Source: Mesoflavibacter zeaxanthinifaciens DSM 18436 (GTDB taxonomy: Bacteria; Bacteroidota; Bacteroidia; Flavobacteriales; Flavobacteriaceae). From it: a stretch of 64,000 bases of DNA. The translations under genes were made by a program, and so were the position numbers. Below are positions 16,981 to 24,615 of the stretch, piece after piece. The DNA is taken from NCBI RefSeq assembly GCF_000422365.1, contig NZ_KE383820.1, positions 1 through 64,000 on the forward strand, given 5' to 3'. The stretch's first letter is position 1. Every line of letters starts with the position of its first letter. The notes under the pieces are model-generated. The model saw only the letters and a list, made by a program, of their open reading frames with translations. It had not been told where the DNA came from and did no database searches.

Positions 16981-17993
16981 TGAAACAATTTTTAATACTA
17001 TGTTGCGCAATTACAATGGTAGCTTGCAAAACTAACTTACCAGTAATACCGCCAACATTAAAAACAGATAAAGTACCTCACGATAGTGATGATCCAGCAA
17101 TTTGGGTAAACAAACAAAACCCAGAACAAAGTATAGTTTTTGGTACAGATAAAGACGAAGTTAATGGTGGTGTTTACGCTTTTGATTTAAACGGAAAACT
17201 AATTAAAGACAAAGCAATTACAGGTGTAAGTTACCCAAATAATGTAGATGTAGAATATGGTTTTAAGTTAACAGATAGTACTGAAACAGATATATTGATG
17301 TTTACAGAAAGAGAAAAAAATCAAATACGGTTATTTTCTGTACCAGATTTAAAGCCACTTGATAATGGAGGTTTTAAAGTATTTGAAGATGAAACTGATA
17401 AGCTTCAAAAAAGACCAATGGGAATTTCAATTTATAAAAACCCAAAAACTAATGAAGTCTCTGTATTTGTTAGCCGAAAAGCTGGTCCAAAAGAAGGTTA
17501 TTTATACCAGTATGGATTAGAATCTGACTCGACAGGAGTTTCTACAAAATTACTTAGAAAATTAGGCACATTTAGTGGTCAAAAAGAAATTGAAGCCATA
17601 GCTGTAGACGACGAGTTAGGTTTTGTATATTTTTCTGATGAAGGTGTAGGTATAAGAAAATATCACGCCAACCCAAAAGATGGGAATAAAGAAATATCCA
17701 TGTTTGGTTCTGAGTATTTTAAAGACGATATAGAAGGTATTGCTATAGCAACTTATCCTAACGGAGAAGGTTATATAATAGTATCTAACCAACAAGATCA
17801 TACGTTTAACTTTTTTACAAGAAGTGATAATGCTTTCGTAAAAACTTTAAACTTAGGAACTTTAGAAACCGATGGTTGCGATATTACGACACAAGCATTA
17901 GGTGATAAATTTCCCAACGGATTATTTGTTTCAATGAATGATGAGCAAGATTTCTTTTATCATGCAGTAGATTCATTACAATTGAATAAATAA
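16980..17993 (+). CDS. Beta-propeller phytase, lipoprotein
   Basis: The 337-residue protein starts with a lipobox (TMVAC, Cys16), so it should be membrane-anchored. Family markers of the six-bladed beta-propeller phytases are clear: DDPAIWV, VFGTDK, GGVYAFDLNGK, IEAIAVDDELGFVYFSDEG, DIEGIAI and TDGCDITTQALG near the end. These acidic segments bind the calcium ions used for phytate (inositol hexakisphosphate) hydrolysis. The enzyme would release phosphate from phytate at the cell surface. Translational coupling to the TBDR (ATGA-type overlap at 16980) ties the two together. A terminator follows. Confidence 0.92.
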   Translation: MKQFLILCCAITMVACKTNLPVIPPTLKTDKVPHDSDDPAIWVNKQNPEQSIVFGTDKDEVNGGVYAFDLNGKLIKDKAITGVSYPNNVDVEYGFKLTDSTETDILMFTEREKNQIRLFSVPDLKPLDNGGFKVFEDETDKLQKRPMGISIYKNPKTNEVSVFVSRKAGPKEGYLYQYGLESDSTGVSTKLLRKLGTFSGQKEIEAIAVDDELGFVYFSDEGVGIRKYHANPKDGNKEISMFGSEYFKDDIEGIAIATYPNGEGYIIVSNQQDHTFNFFTRSDNAFVKTLNLGTLETDGCDITTQALGDKFPNGLFVSMNDEQDFFYHAVDSLQLNK

Positions 17994-18012
17994 TAATTTT
18001 TTCATAAATTAA

Positions 18013-18043
18013 GAAAACCCTTTCTTTAACAGAAAGGGTTTTT
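18013..18043 (+). terminator. Terminator of the TBDR-phytase operon
   Basis: AAAACCCTTTCT/AGAAAGGGTTTT stem with a TTAAC loop and a T-tail. Confidence 0.88.
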
Positions 18044-18062
18044 GATTTTTAAAATGTACAAT

Positions 18063-18094
18063 AAAAAAATCCCAAACATTTCTGCTTGGGATTT
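18063..18094 (-). terminator. Terminator of ahcY
   Basis: AAATCCCAA (18067-18075) pairs with TTGGGATTT (18086-18094). On the minus strand a U-run follows. A second small hairpin (TTTCTGC/GCAGAAA) lies between it and the ahcY stop. Confidence 0.75.
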
Positions 18095-18120
18095 GTAATT
18101 TTTCTGCTGTTGCAGAAATT

Positions 18121-19437
18121 TTAGTATCTATAGTGTTCTGGTTTAAAAGGACCTTCAACCGTTACACCAATATATTCTGCTTGATCTTGCTTAAGCTCAG
18201 TAAGTTCAACACCAATTTTTTCTAAGTGTAATTTAGCTACTTTTTCATCTAAATGTTTTGGTAGCATATATACTTCGTTTTCATACTTGTCAGAATGATT
18301 CCAAAGCTCGATTTGCGCTAATGTTTGGTTGGTAAAAGAGTTACTCATTACAAAACTTGGATGACCAGTTGCACAACCTAAATTTACTAAGCGTCCTTCT
18401 GCTAAAACAATAATATCATTACCATCAATAGTATATTTATCTACTTGAGGTTTAATTGTGTTTTTAGTGTTGCCATAGTTTTCGTTTAACCAAGCCATTT
18501 GTATTTCGTTATCAAAATGACCAATGTTACATACTATGGTTTTATCTTTCATTGCTTTAAAGTGCTCTGCACGTACAATGTCTTTGTTACCAGTTGTAGT
18601 AATTACGATATCGGCATTACCAACAACAGTTTCTAATTTTTTAACTTCAAAACCGTCCATTGCAGCTTGTAACGCACAAATTGGGTCAATCTCAGTAACT
18701 GTTACGATACTTCCTGCACCTTTAAAAGACGCAGCAGTACCTTTACCAACATCTCCGTAACCACAAACAACAACGCGCTTACCAGCTAACATCACGTCCG
18801 TTGCACGACGTATAGCATCTACAGCACTTTCGCGACAACCATATTTGTTATCAAATTTAGATTTTGTTACAGAGTCGTTTACGTTAATTGCAGGCATTGG
18901 TAATGTTCCGTTTTTAACACGCTCGTATAAACGGTGTACACCAGTCGTAGTTTCTTCAGACAAACCTTTAATACCAGAAGCTAATTCTGGGTATTTATCT
19001 AAAACCATATTAGTTAAATCACCACCATCATCAAGAATCATGTTTAAAGGCTTACGATCTTCTCCAAAAAATAAGGTTTGCTCGATACACCAGTCAAACT
19101 CTTCTTCTGTCATATCTTTCCATGCATAAACAGCAGTTCCTGCGGCAGCAATAGCAGCAGCAGCTTGATCTTGTGTAGAGAAAATGTTACAGCTACTCCA
19201 AGTAACCTCTGCACCTATAGCCTGTAACGTTTCAATTAAAACAGCAGTTTGAATGGTCATATGTAAACAACCAGCAATACGTGCGCCTTTTAACGGCTGC
19301 TCATTTTTATACTCTTCACGTAAACTCATTAAACCTGGCATTTCTGCTTCGGCTAATTCAATTTCTTTTCTTCCCCAATCTGCTAGAGACATATCTTTTA
19401 CCTTATTAGGAACGTATGGGACTGTTTTTGTACTCAT
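18121..19437 (-). CDS. ahcY: Adenosylhomocysteinase
   Basis: The 438-residue enzyme splits S-adenosylhomocysteine into adenosine and homocysteine, clearing the methylation by-product. Visible markers: [36 protein letters not shown], the NAD-binding [17 protein letters not shown] and GHFDNEIQM, and the C-terminal KPEHYRY that caps the neighbouring subunit's NAD site. It is a single-gene unit with a promoter motif about 100 bp upstream and its own terminator. PPTase and the following genes diverge from it. Confidence 0.98.
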   Translation of the reverse strand: MSTKTVPYVPNKVKDMSLADWGRKEIELAEAEMPGLMSLREEYKNEQPLKGARIAGCLHMTIQTAVLIETLQAIGAEVTWSSCNIFSTQDQAAAAIAAAGTAVYAWKDMTEEEFDWCIEQTLFFGEDRKPLNMILDDGGDLTNMVLDKYPELASGIKGLSEETTTGVHRLYERVKNGTLPMPAINVNDSVTKSKFDNKYGCRESAVDAIRRATDVMLAGKRVVVCGYGDVGKGTAASFKGAGSIVTVTEIDPICALQAAMDGFEVKKLETVVGNADIVITTTGNKDIVRAEHFKAMKDKTIVCNIGHFDNEIQMAWLNENYGNTKNTIKPQVDKYTIDGNDIIVLAEGRLVNLGCATGHPSFVMSNSFTNQTLAQIELWNHSDKYENEVYMLPKHLDEKVAKLHLEKIGVELTELKQDQAEYIGVTVEGPFKPEHYRY

Positions 19438-19539
19438 TTCTAAATTTTTTCTATGTTTATTAAAGGGCTAAACTTTGGTTTTAGTGTTTTAAAATAACTA
19501 AATTCGCTATATAAAATGCCAAAATCGCCTTAGGCGTTG

Positions 19540-19547
19540 CAAAGATA
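19540..19547 (-). promoter_or_regulatory. -7 element of ahcY promoter
   Basis: Minus-strand TATCTTTG matches TAnnTTTG exactly. The roughly 95-nt leader contains a short GGCG/CGCC-type hairpin; no known riboswitch is recognised. Confidence 0.55.
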
Positions 19548-19570
19548 ACTAATAACATTTAGAATATTAA

Positions 19571-20197
19571 ATGCCTCTTTACAAATCCATTACTCCTAAT
19601 AGCCAAACTACTGTTAAAATTTGGAAAATTGAAGAATCTTATGACGATTTACTATCGCCTTTAGACTTAAAACCAGAAAGTTTAACCAGAGTTTTAGGAA
19701 TGAAAAGCGAGTTACATCAACGTGGTTTTTTAAGTGTTAGACACTTGTTACGAGAGTTTGGTTATACCGATCAAGATTTGTTTTATGATGAAAACGGTAA
19801 ACCACATTTAAAAGACGGAAAGCATATTTCTATCACGCACAGTTTCACATTCTCTGGAGTTATTATTAGTGATAATGAAGTTGGTATTGATATAGAAATG
19901 CAGCGCGAAAAAATTACGAAAATAGCTAAGAAATTTGTCGACTACGAGTTTGAGTATTTAGATACTGAAGCTAAAGATTATATTAATAAACTAACAGTTA
20001 TTTGGGGCATAAAAGAGTCTTTATATAAACTATTTGCAACACCAGGAATGTTGTTTAGAGAGCACTTTTTAGTCATACCTTTTTCTATTAAAGATGAAGA
20101 AACAGTGTGTTGGATTGATTACAATGGGCTAAAAAAAAGATACAACTCACACTTCTTAGAATTTGAAGGATTTACTTGCGCTTACGTTATTGAATAA
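19571..20197 (+). CDS. 4'-phosphopantetheinyl transferase superfamily protein
   Basis: This 208-residue protein resembles Sfp/EntD-type transferases, which load phosphopantetheine from CoA onto carrier proteins. The substrate-side motif KHISITHSF, the magnesium-binding VGIDIEMQREKI (Asp-x-Glu) and the distal WGIKESLYKLF (WxxKEA-like) are all present in the expected order. No polyketide or peptide synthetase lies in the window, so the acyl carrier target is not known. Its stop overlaps the start of the next gene by 1 bp, indicating coupled translation. Confidence 0.9.
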   Translation: MPLYKSITPNSQTTVKIWKIEESYDDLLSPLDLKPESLTRVLGMKSELHQRGFLSVRHLLREFGYTDQDLFYDENGKPHLKDGKHISITHSFTFSGVIISDNEVGIDIEMQREKITKIAKKFVDYEFEYLDTEAKDYINKLTVIWGIKESLYKLFATPGMLFREHFLVIPFSIKDEETVCWIDYNGLKKRYNSHFLEFEGFTCAYVIE

Positions 20198-20919
20198 TGA
20201 ACATTTACAATCATATATTACAAGCTAAAAATGACGGAAATAAACTATTGGCGGTGTTAATAGATCCAGATAAATTTCAGCTTAAAAATGCATTGCAATT
20301 TATAGATAAAGTCAATGAATCAATAATAACACATATTTTTATTGGCGGTAGTGAAGTAGGGCAAAACGTAACACAAGAGTTAGTAGAAGTGATTAAAATG
20401 CTTACCGATTTACCAATAGTTTTATTTCCTGGTGATGTCACACAAATTTCAAAAGATGCAGATGCTATTTTGTTTTTGTCTTTGCTTTCAGGACGTAATG
20501 CCGACTATTTAATAGACAAGCAAGTGCAAGCTGTACCTCTATTAGAAAAAACACAATTAGAAGTCATTTCAACAGGATATATTTTAATAGAATCTGGCAA
20601 AACAACAGCAGTACAGCGCGTTACAAAAACGTTACCTTTAAATAGAACAGATGTAGATGCTATCACAAACACAGCAAAAGCAGGAGAATTATTAGGTAAA
20701 AAGTTGATTTATTTAGAAGCTGGTAGTGGTGCTACTTACGAAGTACCGGTTGAAGTAATTGAATCTGTAAAAAATAAAATAGATATTCCGTTAATTGTTG
20801 GTGGCGGAATTAGAACAAAAAAACAAATAGAAAACGCTTTTATTGCAGGCGCAGATATGGTAGTTATTGGTACTGCTTTTGAAGAAAACCAACAGTTTTT
20901 TGAACAATTAAAACATTAG
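20197..20919 (+). CDS. Geranylgeranyl/heptaprenylglyceryl phosphate synthase family protein
   Basis: This 240-residue TIM-barrel prenyltransferase condenses a polyprenyl diphosphate with sn-glycerol-1-phosphate. Markers: LAVLIDPDKF near the N-terminus, IFIGGSEVG, IVLFPGDVTQIS, LEAGSGA and the phosphate-binding VGGGIRTKKQIENAFIAGAD. Bacteroidota members have been reported to make GGGP or HepGP; which chain length is used here cannot be decided by eye. The 1-bp overlap with the PPTase gene and the 1-bp gap to the next gene show an operon. Confidence 0.92.
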   Translation: MNIYNHILQAKNDGNKLLAVLIDPDKFQLKNALQFIDKVNESIITHIFIGGSEVGQNVTQELVEVIKMLTDLPIVLFPGDVTQISKDADAILFLSLLSGRNADYLIDKQVQAVPLLEKTQLEVISTGYILIESGKTTAVQRVTKTLPLNRTDVDAITNTAKAGELLGKKLIYLEAGSGATYEVPVEVIESVKNKIDIPLIVGGGIRTKKQIENAFIAGADMVVIGTAFEENQQFFEQLKH

Positions 20920-20920
20920 T

Positions 20921-21181
20921 ATGCAAATATCAGTAGATTTAACCTTGTCGCCGTTACAAAACGATTATGAGTCACACATTATAGACTTTATAAAAACACT
21001 TAGAAATTCTGAATTTAAAGTACTTGAAAATCCTTTAAGTACACAAATATTTGGTGACTTTGATACGCTTATGCCATTTTTAAATCAAGCTATTAAAACA
21101 TCTTTTGAAAATACAGATATTAGTGTATTAACCATGAAGGTTGTAAAAACAAACAGAAGCGATTATGAACCACATTTTTGA
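20921..21181 (+). CDS. Small thiamine-binding-like protein (YkoF/MTH1187 superfamily)
   Basis: The 86-residue protein (MQISVDLTLSPLQNDYESHI) has the beta-alpha-beta layout of the thiamine-binding/YkoF-like superfamily, with short strands at the start and near LTMKVVKTN. It overlaps the start of the PnuC-type transporter gene by 17 bp, so the two are translationally linked. With a TPP riboswitch and a thiamine-type receptor downstream, a role in binding thiamine or its pyrimidine part is likely but inferred. Similarity is recognised by pattern only. Confidence 0.65.
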   Translation: MQISVDLTLSPLQNDYESHIIDFIKTLRNSEFKVLENPLSTQIFGDFDTLMPFLNQAIKTSFENTDISVLTMKVVKTNRSDYEPHF

Positions 21182-21797
21182 TTTCTTTTTTGGTCAATAT
21201 ACAACTTATAATACTGTAGATGTTGTTTTAGAAATTATTGCCGTAATCTTTGGGTTTTTATCTGTTTGGTATTCTAAACAAAACAAAATTCTTGTCTTTC
21301 CAACAGGTATGATAAGTACACTAATTTTTGTGTATTTATTACTAAAATGGGAACTTTTAGGCGATATGATGATAAACGCTTATTATTTTATAATGAGTGT
21401 TTATGGATGGTATTTTTGGACAAAAAAGGTAGATCAAACTCATGTAACACCAATTTCTACAACAACCATTAAGGAAAAACAAGCTAGTATTGTTATATTT
21501 ATTGCAACTTTAATTTTTGTTTTTACTGTTTATAAAACTTTTGATAAGTGGACAAGTTGGGTTGCTTATGTAGATGCGTTGACAACAGCTATTTTCTTTG
21601 TTGGAATGTGGTTAATGGCAAAACGAAAAATTGAAAATTGGATTTTTTGGATTATAGGAGATATCATTTCTGTACCTTTATATTTCTATAAAGGATTTAC
21701 ATTTACCAGTTTACAGTATTTAGGATTTACGGTAATAGCAATTTATGGATATTTAGCATGGAAAAAGCTCTTAAACAACAACCAAGCAATTGTATAA
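21165..21797 (+). CDS. pnuT: PnuC-family vitamin transporter (thiamine transporter PnuT likely)
   Basis: The 210-residue inner-membrane protein has about seven to eight transmembrane segments. It carries the PnuC-family landmarks: VWYSKQNKILVFPTGMIST, the NAYYFIMSVYGWYFW motif and the C-terminal WIIGDIISVPLYFYKG. PnuC relatives move nicotinamide riboside, riboflavin or thiamine by facilitated diffusion followed by phosphorylation. The neighbouring thiamine-binding-like protein and the TPP-riboswitch receptor favour thiamine (PnuT). The NadR-like kinase directly downstream keeps nicotinamide riboside (PnuC) possible. Confidence 0.85.
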   Translation: MNHIFDFFFGQYTTYNTVDVVLEIIAVIFGFLSVWYSKQNKILVFPTGMISTLIFVYLLLKWELLGDMMINAYYFIMSVYGWYFWTKKVDQTHVTPISTTTIKEKQASIVIFIATLIFVFTVYKTFDKWTSWVAYVDALTTAIFFVGMWLMAKRKIENWIFWIIGDIISVPLYFYKGFTFTSLQYLGFTVIAIYGYLAWKKLLNNNQAIV

Positions 21798-22339
21798 AAG
21801 TTGTGCTTTTTGGACCAGAAAGTAGTGGTAAAACGACCCTTTCTAGGCAATTAGCGCGATATTATAATTCGGTTTGGGTACCAGAATATGCACGCGAATA
21901 TCTTCAAAATAAATGGAATAACGATCGTAAAACTTGCGAGCCTAAAGACCTTTTGCCAATAGCTATTGGTCAAATGCAATTAGAAAATACATTAGCTCAA
22001 AAAACAGATTCAGTTTTAATTTGTGATACCGATTTACTAGAAACTAAAGTGTATTCAGAAGAATATTATTCAGGTACATGTGATCCATTATTAGAAAAAT
22101 ATGCTTTAAAAAACACCTACGATTTATACTTTTTAACGTATATTGATACACCTTGGGAAGCAGATGATTTAAGAGATAAACCAGAAGAAAGACAAGAAAT
22201 GTTTGAAGCGTTTGAAGCAGCTTTAATAAAATATAACAAACCATATGTTTTATTAAAAGGCGATAAGCAAACACGTTTAGCATTAGCCACCAAGCACATT
22301 AATCAATTATTAGCAAAGAAAGATGAAGTTAAGCCCTAA
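21758..22339 (+). CDS. NadR-like P-loop kinase/ATPase (AAA_28)
   Basis: This 193-residue protein has a Walker A motif (FGPESSGKTTL), then WVPEYAREYL and a Walker B-like LICDTDLLETKVY. These match the ribosylnicotinamide-kinase domain of NadR. It lacks the NMN adenylyltransferase domain. It overlaps the transporter gene by 40 bp. Such kinases trap the vitamin that a PnuC-type channel lets in. Given the neighbours, the substrate may be thiamine or hydroxyethylthiazole rather than nicotinamide riboside; sequence alone does not decide. Confidence 0.82.
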   Translation: MEKALKQQPSNCIKVVLFGPESSGKTTLSRQLARYYNSVWVPEYAREYLQNKWNNDRKTCEPKDLLPIAIGQMQLENTLAQKTDSVLICDTDLLETKVYSEEYYSGTCDPLLEKYALKNTYDLYFLTYIDTPWEADDLRDKPEERQEMFEAFEAALIKYNKPYVLLKGDKQTRLALATKHINQLLAKKDEVKP

Positions 22340-23876
22340 AGACCAAGAGTTATTAGAAAAAAAAGGAATTACTGTAAAAAAGCTAAAGCAACAATTAGAA
22401 ACTTTTAAAACAGGTTTACCTTATATCAACTTAAAACGTGCAGCAACTGTAGGAGATGGTATTTTGAACTTAAACGATACAGAAAAAGAACAATTAATCT
22501 CGTTATATGATGCTTCTAAGGATAATATCGATGTAATTAAGTTTGTTCCTGCGTCTGGCGCAGCAACACGTATGTTTAAATTCTTATTTCAATTTTTACA
22601 ATCATACCAATCTAATGACGAGAGTATTAATGCATACATTAACCGTAAAAAAGCATTAGATATTTCGTTATTTTTTATAGGTCTAGAAAAATTACCGTTT
22701 TACAACGATGTTATTCAACATTTAAAAAATACAAAACCGCATTATTCAAAATTAACTCTAGAAGAACAACGTATCGAGTTTGTAAAAGCTTTATTACAAG
22801 AAAATCAGCTTAATTATAGCTTTTACCCAAAAGGATTATTACCATTTCATAAATACAAAGATCATATTGCAACTGCTTTTGAAGAACATTTATACGAAGC
22901 AGCGTTATATGCTTCTTCAAATAAAAAAGCAAAAGTACATTTAACAATTTCAGACAAGCATCTAGAACTTTTTAAAGCAGAGTTTGAAAAGATTAAGGAT
23001 AAAGTAGAACAAAACACAGAAACCAAATTTGATATTTCATTTTCTTATCAAAAGCAATCAACAGATACTATTGCAGTAAATAGTAAGGACGAAATTGTAA
23101 GAACAAAATCTAAAGAGTTATACTTTAGACCATCTGGTCACGGAGCTTTGATAAACAACTTAAACGATTTAAATGCAGATGTTATTTTTATAAAAAATAT
23201 TGATAATGTTGTGGTTCCTAAAAGCAAAGAACAAGTTTGGAAACATAAAAAAGTCCTTGCAGGATTGTTGTTAGATGTAAAAACTAAAGCGTTTGATTAT
23301 GCCAAAGCATTAGACGAAAAGGATCTAACCGAAGAAGAGTTAATAGAGATTGCAACGTTCTTACAAAATAAACTTAACGTAGTAATTTCTCAAGAATTTG
23401 AAAAGTACGCTAAAAAATATCAAGTAGAATATTTACAGAAAAAACTAAACCGTCCAATTAGAGTTTGCGGTATGGTAAAAAATGAAGGAGAACCTGGTGG
23501 AGGACCATTTTGGGTAAAAGATGAAGCTGCTAATATTTCTCTTCAAATTGTCGAAACAGCTCAAATAGACACCAAAGCAAAGTCACAGAAAAAAATACTT
23601 AAAAAAGCAACTCATTTTAATCCTGTAGATATAGTTTGTAGTATTAAAAATTATAAAGGTGAAGTGTATGATTTACAAAAATTTTTAGATCCAAAAGCAG
23701 CTTTTATAACAGAAAAAACCGTTAACGGTAAAAGTATAAAAGCATTAGAATTGCCAGGATTATGGAATGGAAGTATGTCTAACTGGAATACTATTTTTGT
23801 AGAAGTACCATTAGCAACATTTAATCCAGTAAAAACGGTAAACGATTTGCTTAAATCATCTCATCAAGTAGACTAA
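22323..23876 (+). CDS. DUF4301-family protein
   Basis: A 517-residue soluble protein with no signal peptide. Conserved blocks include FVPASGAATRMFKFL near residue 80, YFRPSGHGALINNLNDLNADVIFIKNIDN in the middle (with a nucleotidyltransferase or sugar-nucleotide look), and the Gly-rich VKNEGEPGGGPFWVKDE. This matches DUF4301, restricted to Bacteroidota and relatives, without a known reaction. The SGAATRM and HGAL blocks resemble UDP-sugar pyrophosphorylase loops, so a nucleotidyltransferase-like fold is a guess. It overlaps the kinase gene by 17 bp and the next gene by 1 bp. Confidence 0.8.
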   Translation: MKLSPKDQELLEKKGITVKKLKQQLETFKTGLPYINLKRAATVGDGILNLNDTEKEQLISLYDASKDNIDVIKFVPASGAATRMFKFLFQFLQSYQSNDESINAYINRKKALDISLFFIGLEKLPFYNDVIQHLKNTKPHYSKLTLEEQRIEFVKALLQENQLNYSFYPKGLLPFHKYKDHIATAFEEHLYEAALYASSNKKAKVHLTISDKHLELFKAEFEKIKDKVEQNTETKFDISFSYQKQSTDTIAVNSKDEIVRTKSKELYFRPSGHGALINNLNDLNADVIFIKNIDNVVVPKSKEQVWKHKKVLAGLLLDVKTKAFDYAKALDEKDLTEEELIEIATFLQNKLNVVISQEFEKYAKKYQVEYLQKKLNRPIRVCGMVKNEGEPGGGPFWVKDEAANISLQIVETAQIDTKAKSQKKILKKATHFNPVDIVCSIKNYKGEVYDLQKFLDPKAAFITEKTVNGKSIKALELPGLWNGSMSNWNTIFVEVPLATFNPVKTVNDLLKSSHQVD

Positions 23877-24283
23877 TGTTGCCTTATCAAGAATTAGAAA
23901 AAGAATTTAACTTTAAAGCCATTCGTAGCTCAGGTAGTGGTGGGCAACATGTAAATAAAGTTGCTACAAAAATCGAATTAAGTTTTTCCGTTTCAGAATC
24001 TTTAGTATTAAATCAACACCAAAAAGCAATAATAATAGAAAAGCTTTATAATAGGTTAACAAAAGATCAAGTGTTAATTCTGCAATGTGGAGAAACACGA
24101 AGCCAACTTAAAAATAAACGAATTGCAATAAGTAGAGCATTTTCGATCTTAGAAGCAGCACTAGAGGTTAAAGCAGAAAGAAAACCTACAAAAGTGCCAA
24201 AGTCAGTTATTAAAAAGCGACTAAAAAACAAAAAAATACAATCCGAAAAGAAAGCAAATAGACGTAAACCTAACATTGATTAG
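23876..24283 (+). CDS. ArfB-like peptidyl-tRNA hydrolase / release-factor-domain protein
   Basis: The 135-residue protein contains the RF-1 catalytic domain with the GGQ motif in RSSGSGGQHVNKVATKIEL. It lacks the codon-recognition domains of RF1/RF2. A Lys/Arg-rich C-terminal tail (KKRLKNKKIQSEKKANRRK) is typical of ArfB (YaeJ), which enters the empty mRNA channel of stalled ribosomes and frees the peptide. It is the last gene of the run that starts at the PPTase; the TPP riboswitch follows after about 115 bp. Confidence 0.9.
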   Translation: MLPYQELEKEFNFKAIRSSGSGGQHVNKVATKIELSFSVSESLVLNQHQKAIIIEKLYNRLTKDQVLILQCGETRSQLKNKRIAISRAFSILEAALEVKAERKPTKVPKSVIKKRLKNKKIQSEKKANRRKPNID

Positions 24284-24381
24284 TTTGGTATTATTTTAAA
24301 AAAGAACAATTTTATTTTCGGCTATTTTTAAATTAATTCTATAAAAGTTAGAATTCTTATTTTTATTTCAAAAAACCTATT

Positions 24382-24389
24382 TATCTTTG
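24382..24389 (+). promoter_or_regulatory. -7 element for the riboswitch-controlled receptor
   Basis: TATCTTTG matches TAnnTTTG exactly. It puts the start of transcription near 24396, right at the beginning of the TPP riboswitch. Confidence 0.65.
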
Positions 24390-24399
24390 CGCCGTTCTC

Positions 24400-24510
24400 A
24401 AAAAAGGGGTGCTTTTTTGATTTAAGATATACTAGTCAAACTTAAATCATACAGGCTGAGATCATACCCAACGAACCTAGAACAGGTAATGCTGTTTAGG
24501 GACAAAGAAT
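24400..24510 (+). ncRNA. TPP (thiamine pyrophosphate) riboswitch
   Basis: The conserved THI-box segments appear in order: GGGGTGC (24406-24412), GGCTGAGAT (24454-24462), ACCC, GAACCTAGAACAGGTAATGCTG and TTAGGGA. The P3 arm is extended by a perfect 8-bp stem (GATTTAAG with CTTAAATC). The aptamer sits in the 5' leader of the TonB-dependent receptor gene and should lower its expression when TPP is plentiful. A 7-bp hairpin (CGATTAT/ATAATCG, 24593-24613) ends 2 nt before the start codon and may form the expression platform. Confidence 0.93.
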
Positions 24511-24615
24511 GGACAATCTTACAAGTAAAAACGTATGATTAACATTCAACAAATTAATTATTAATAGTAAAGAATAATTACCTCTTTTTATTCGATTATA
24601 AATTTCATAATCGTA

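Noticed and set aside
19440-19536. Riboswitch in the ahcY leader (SAH- or SAM-type)
   Set aside because: Only a short GGCG/CGCC hairpin is visible; no conserved SAH or SAM aptamer core.
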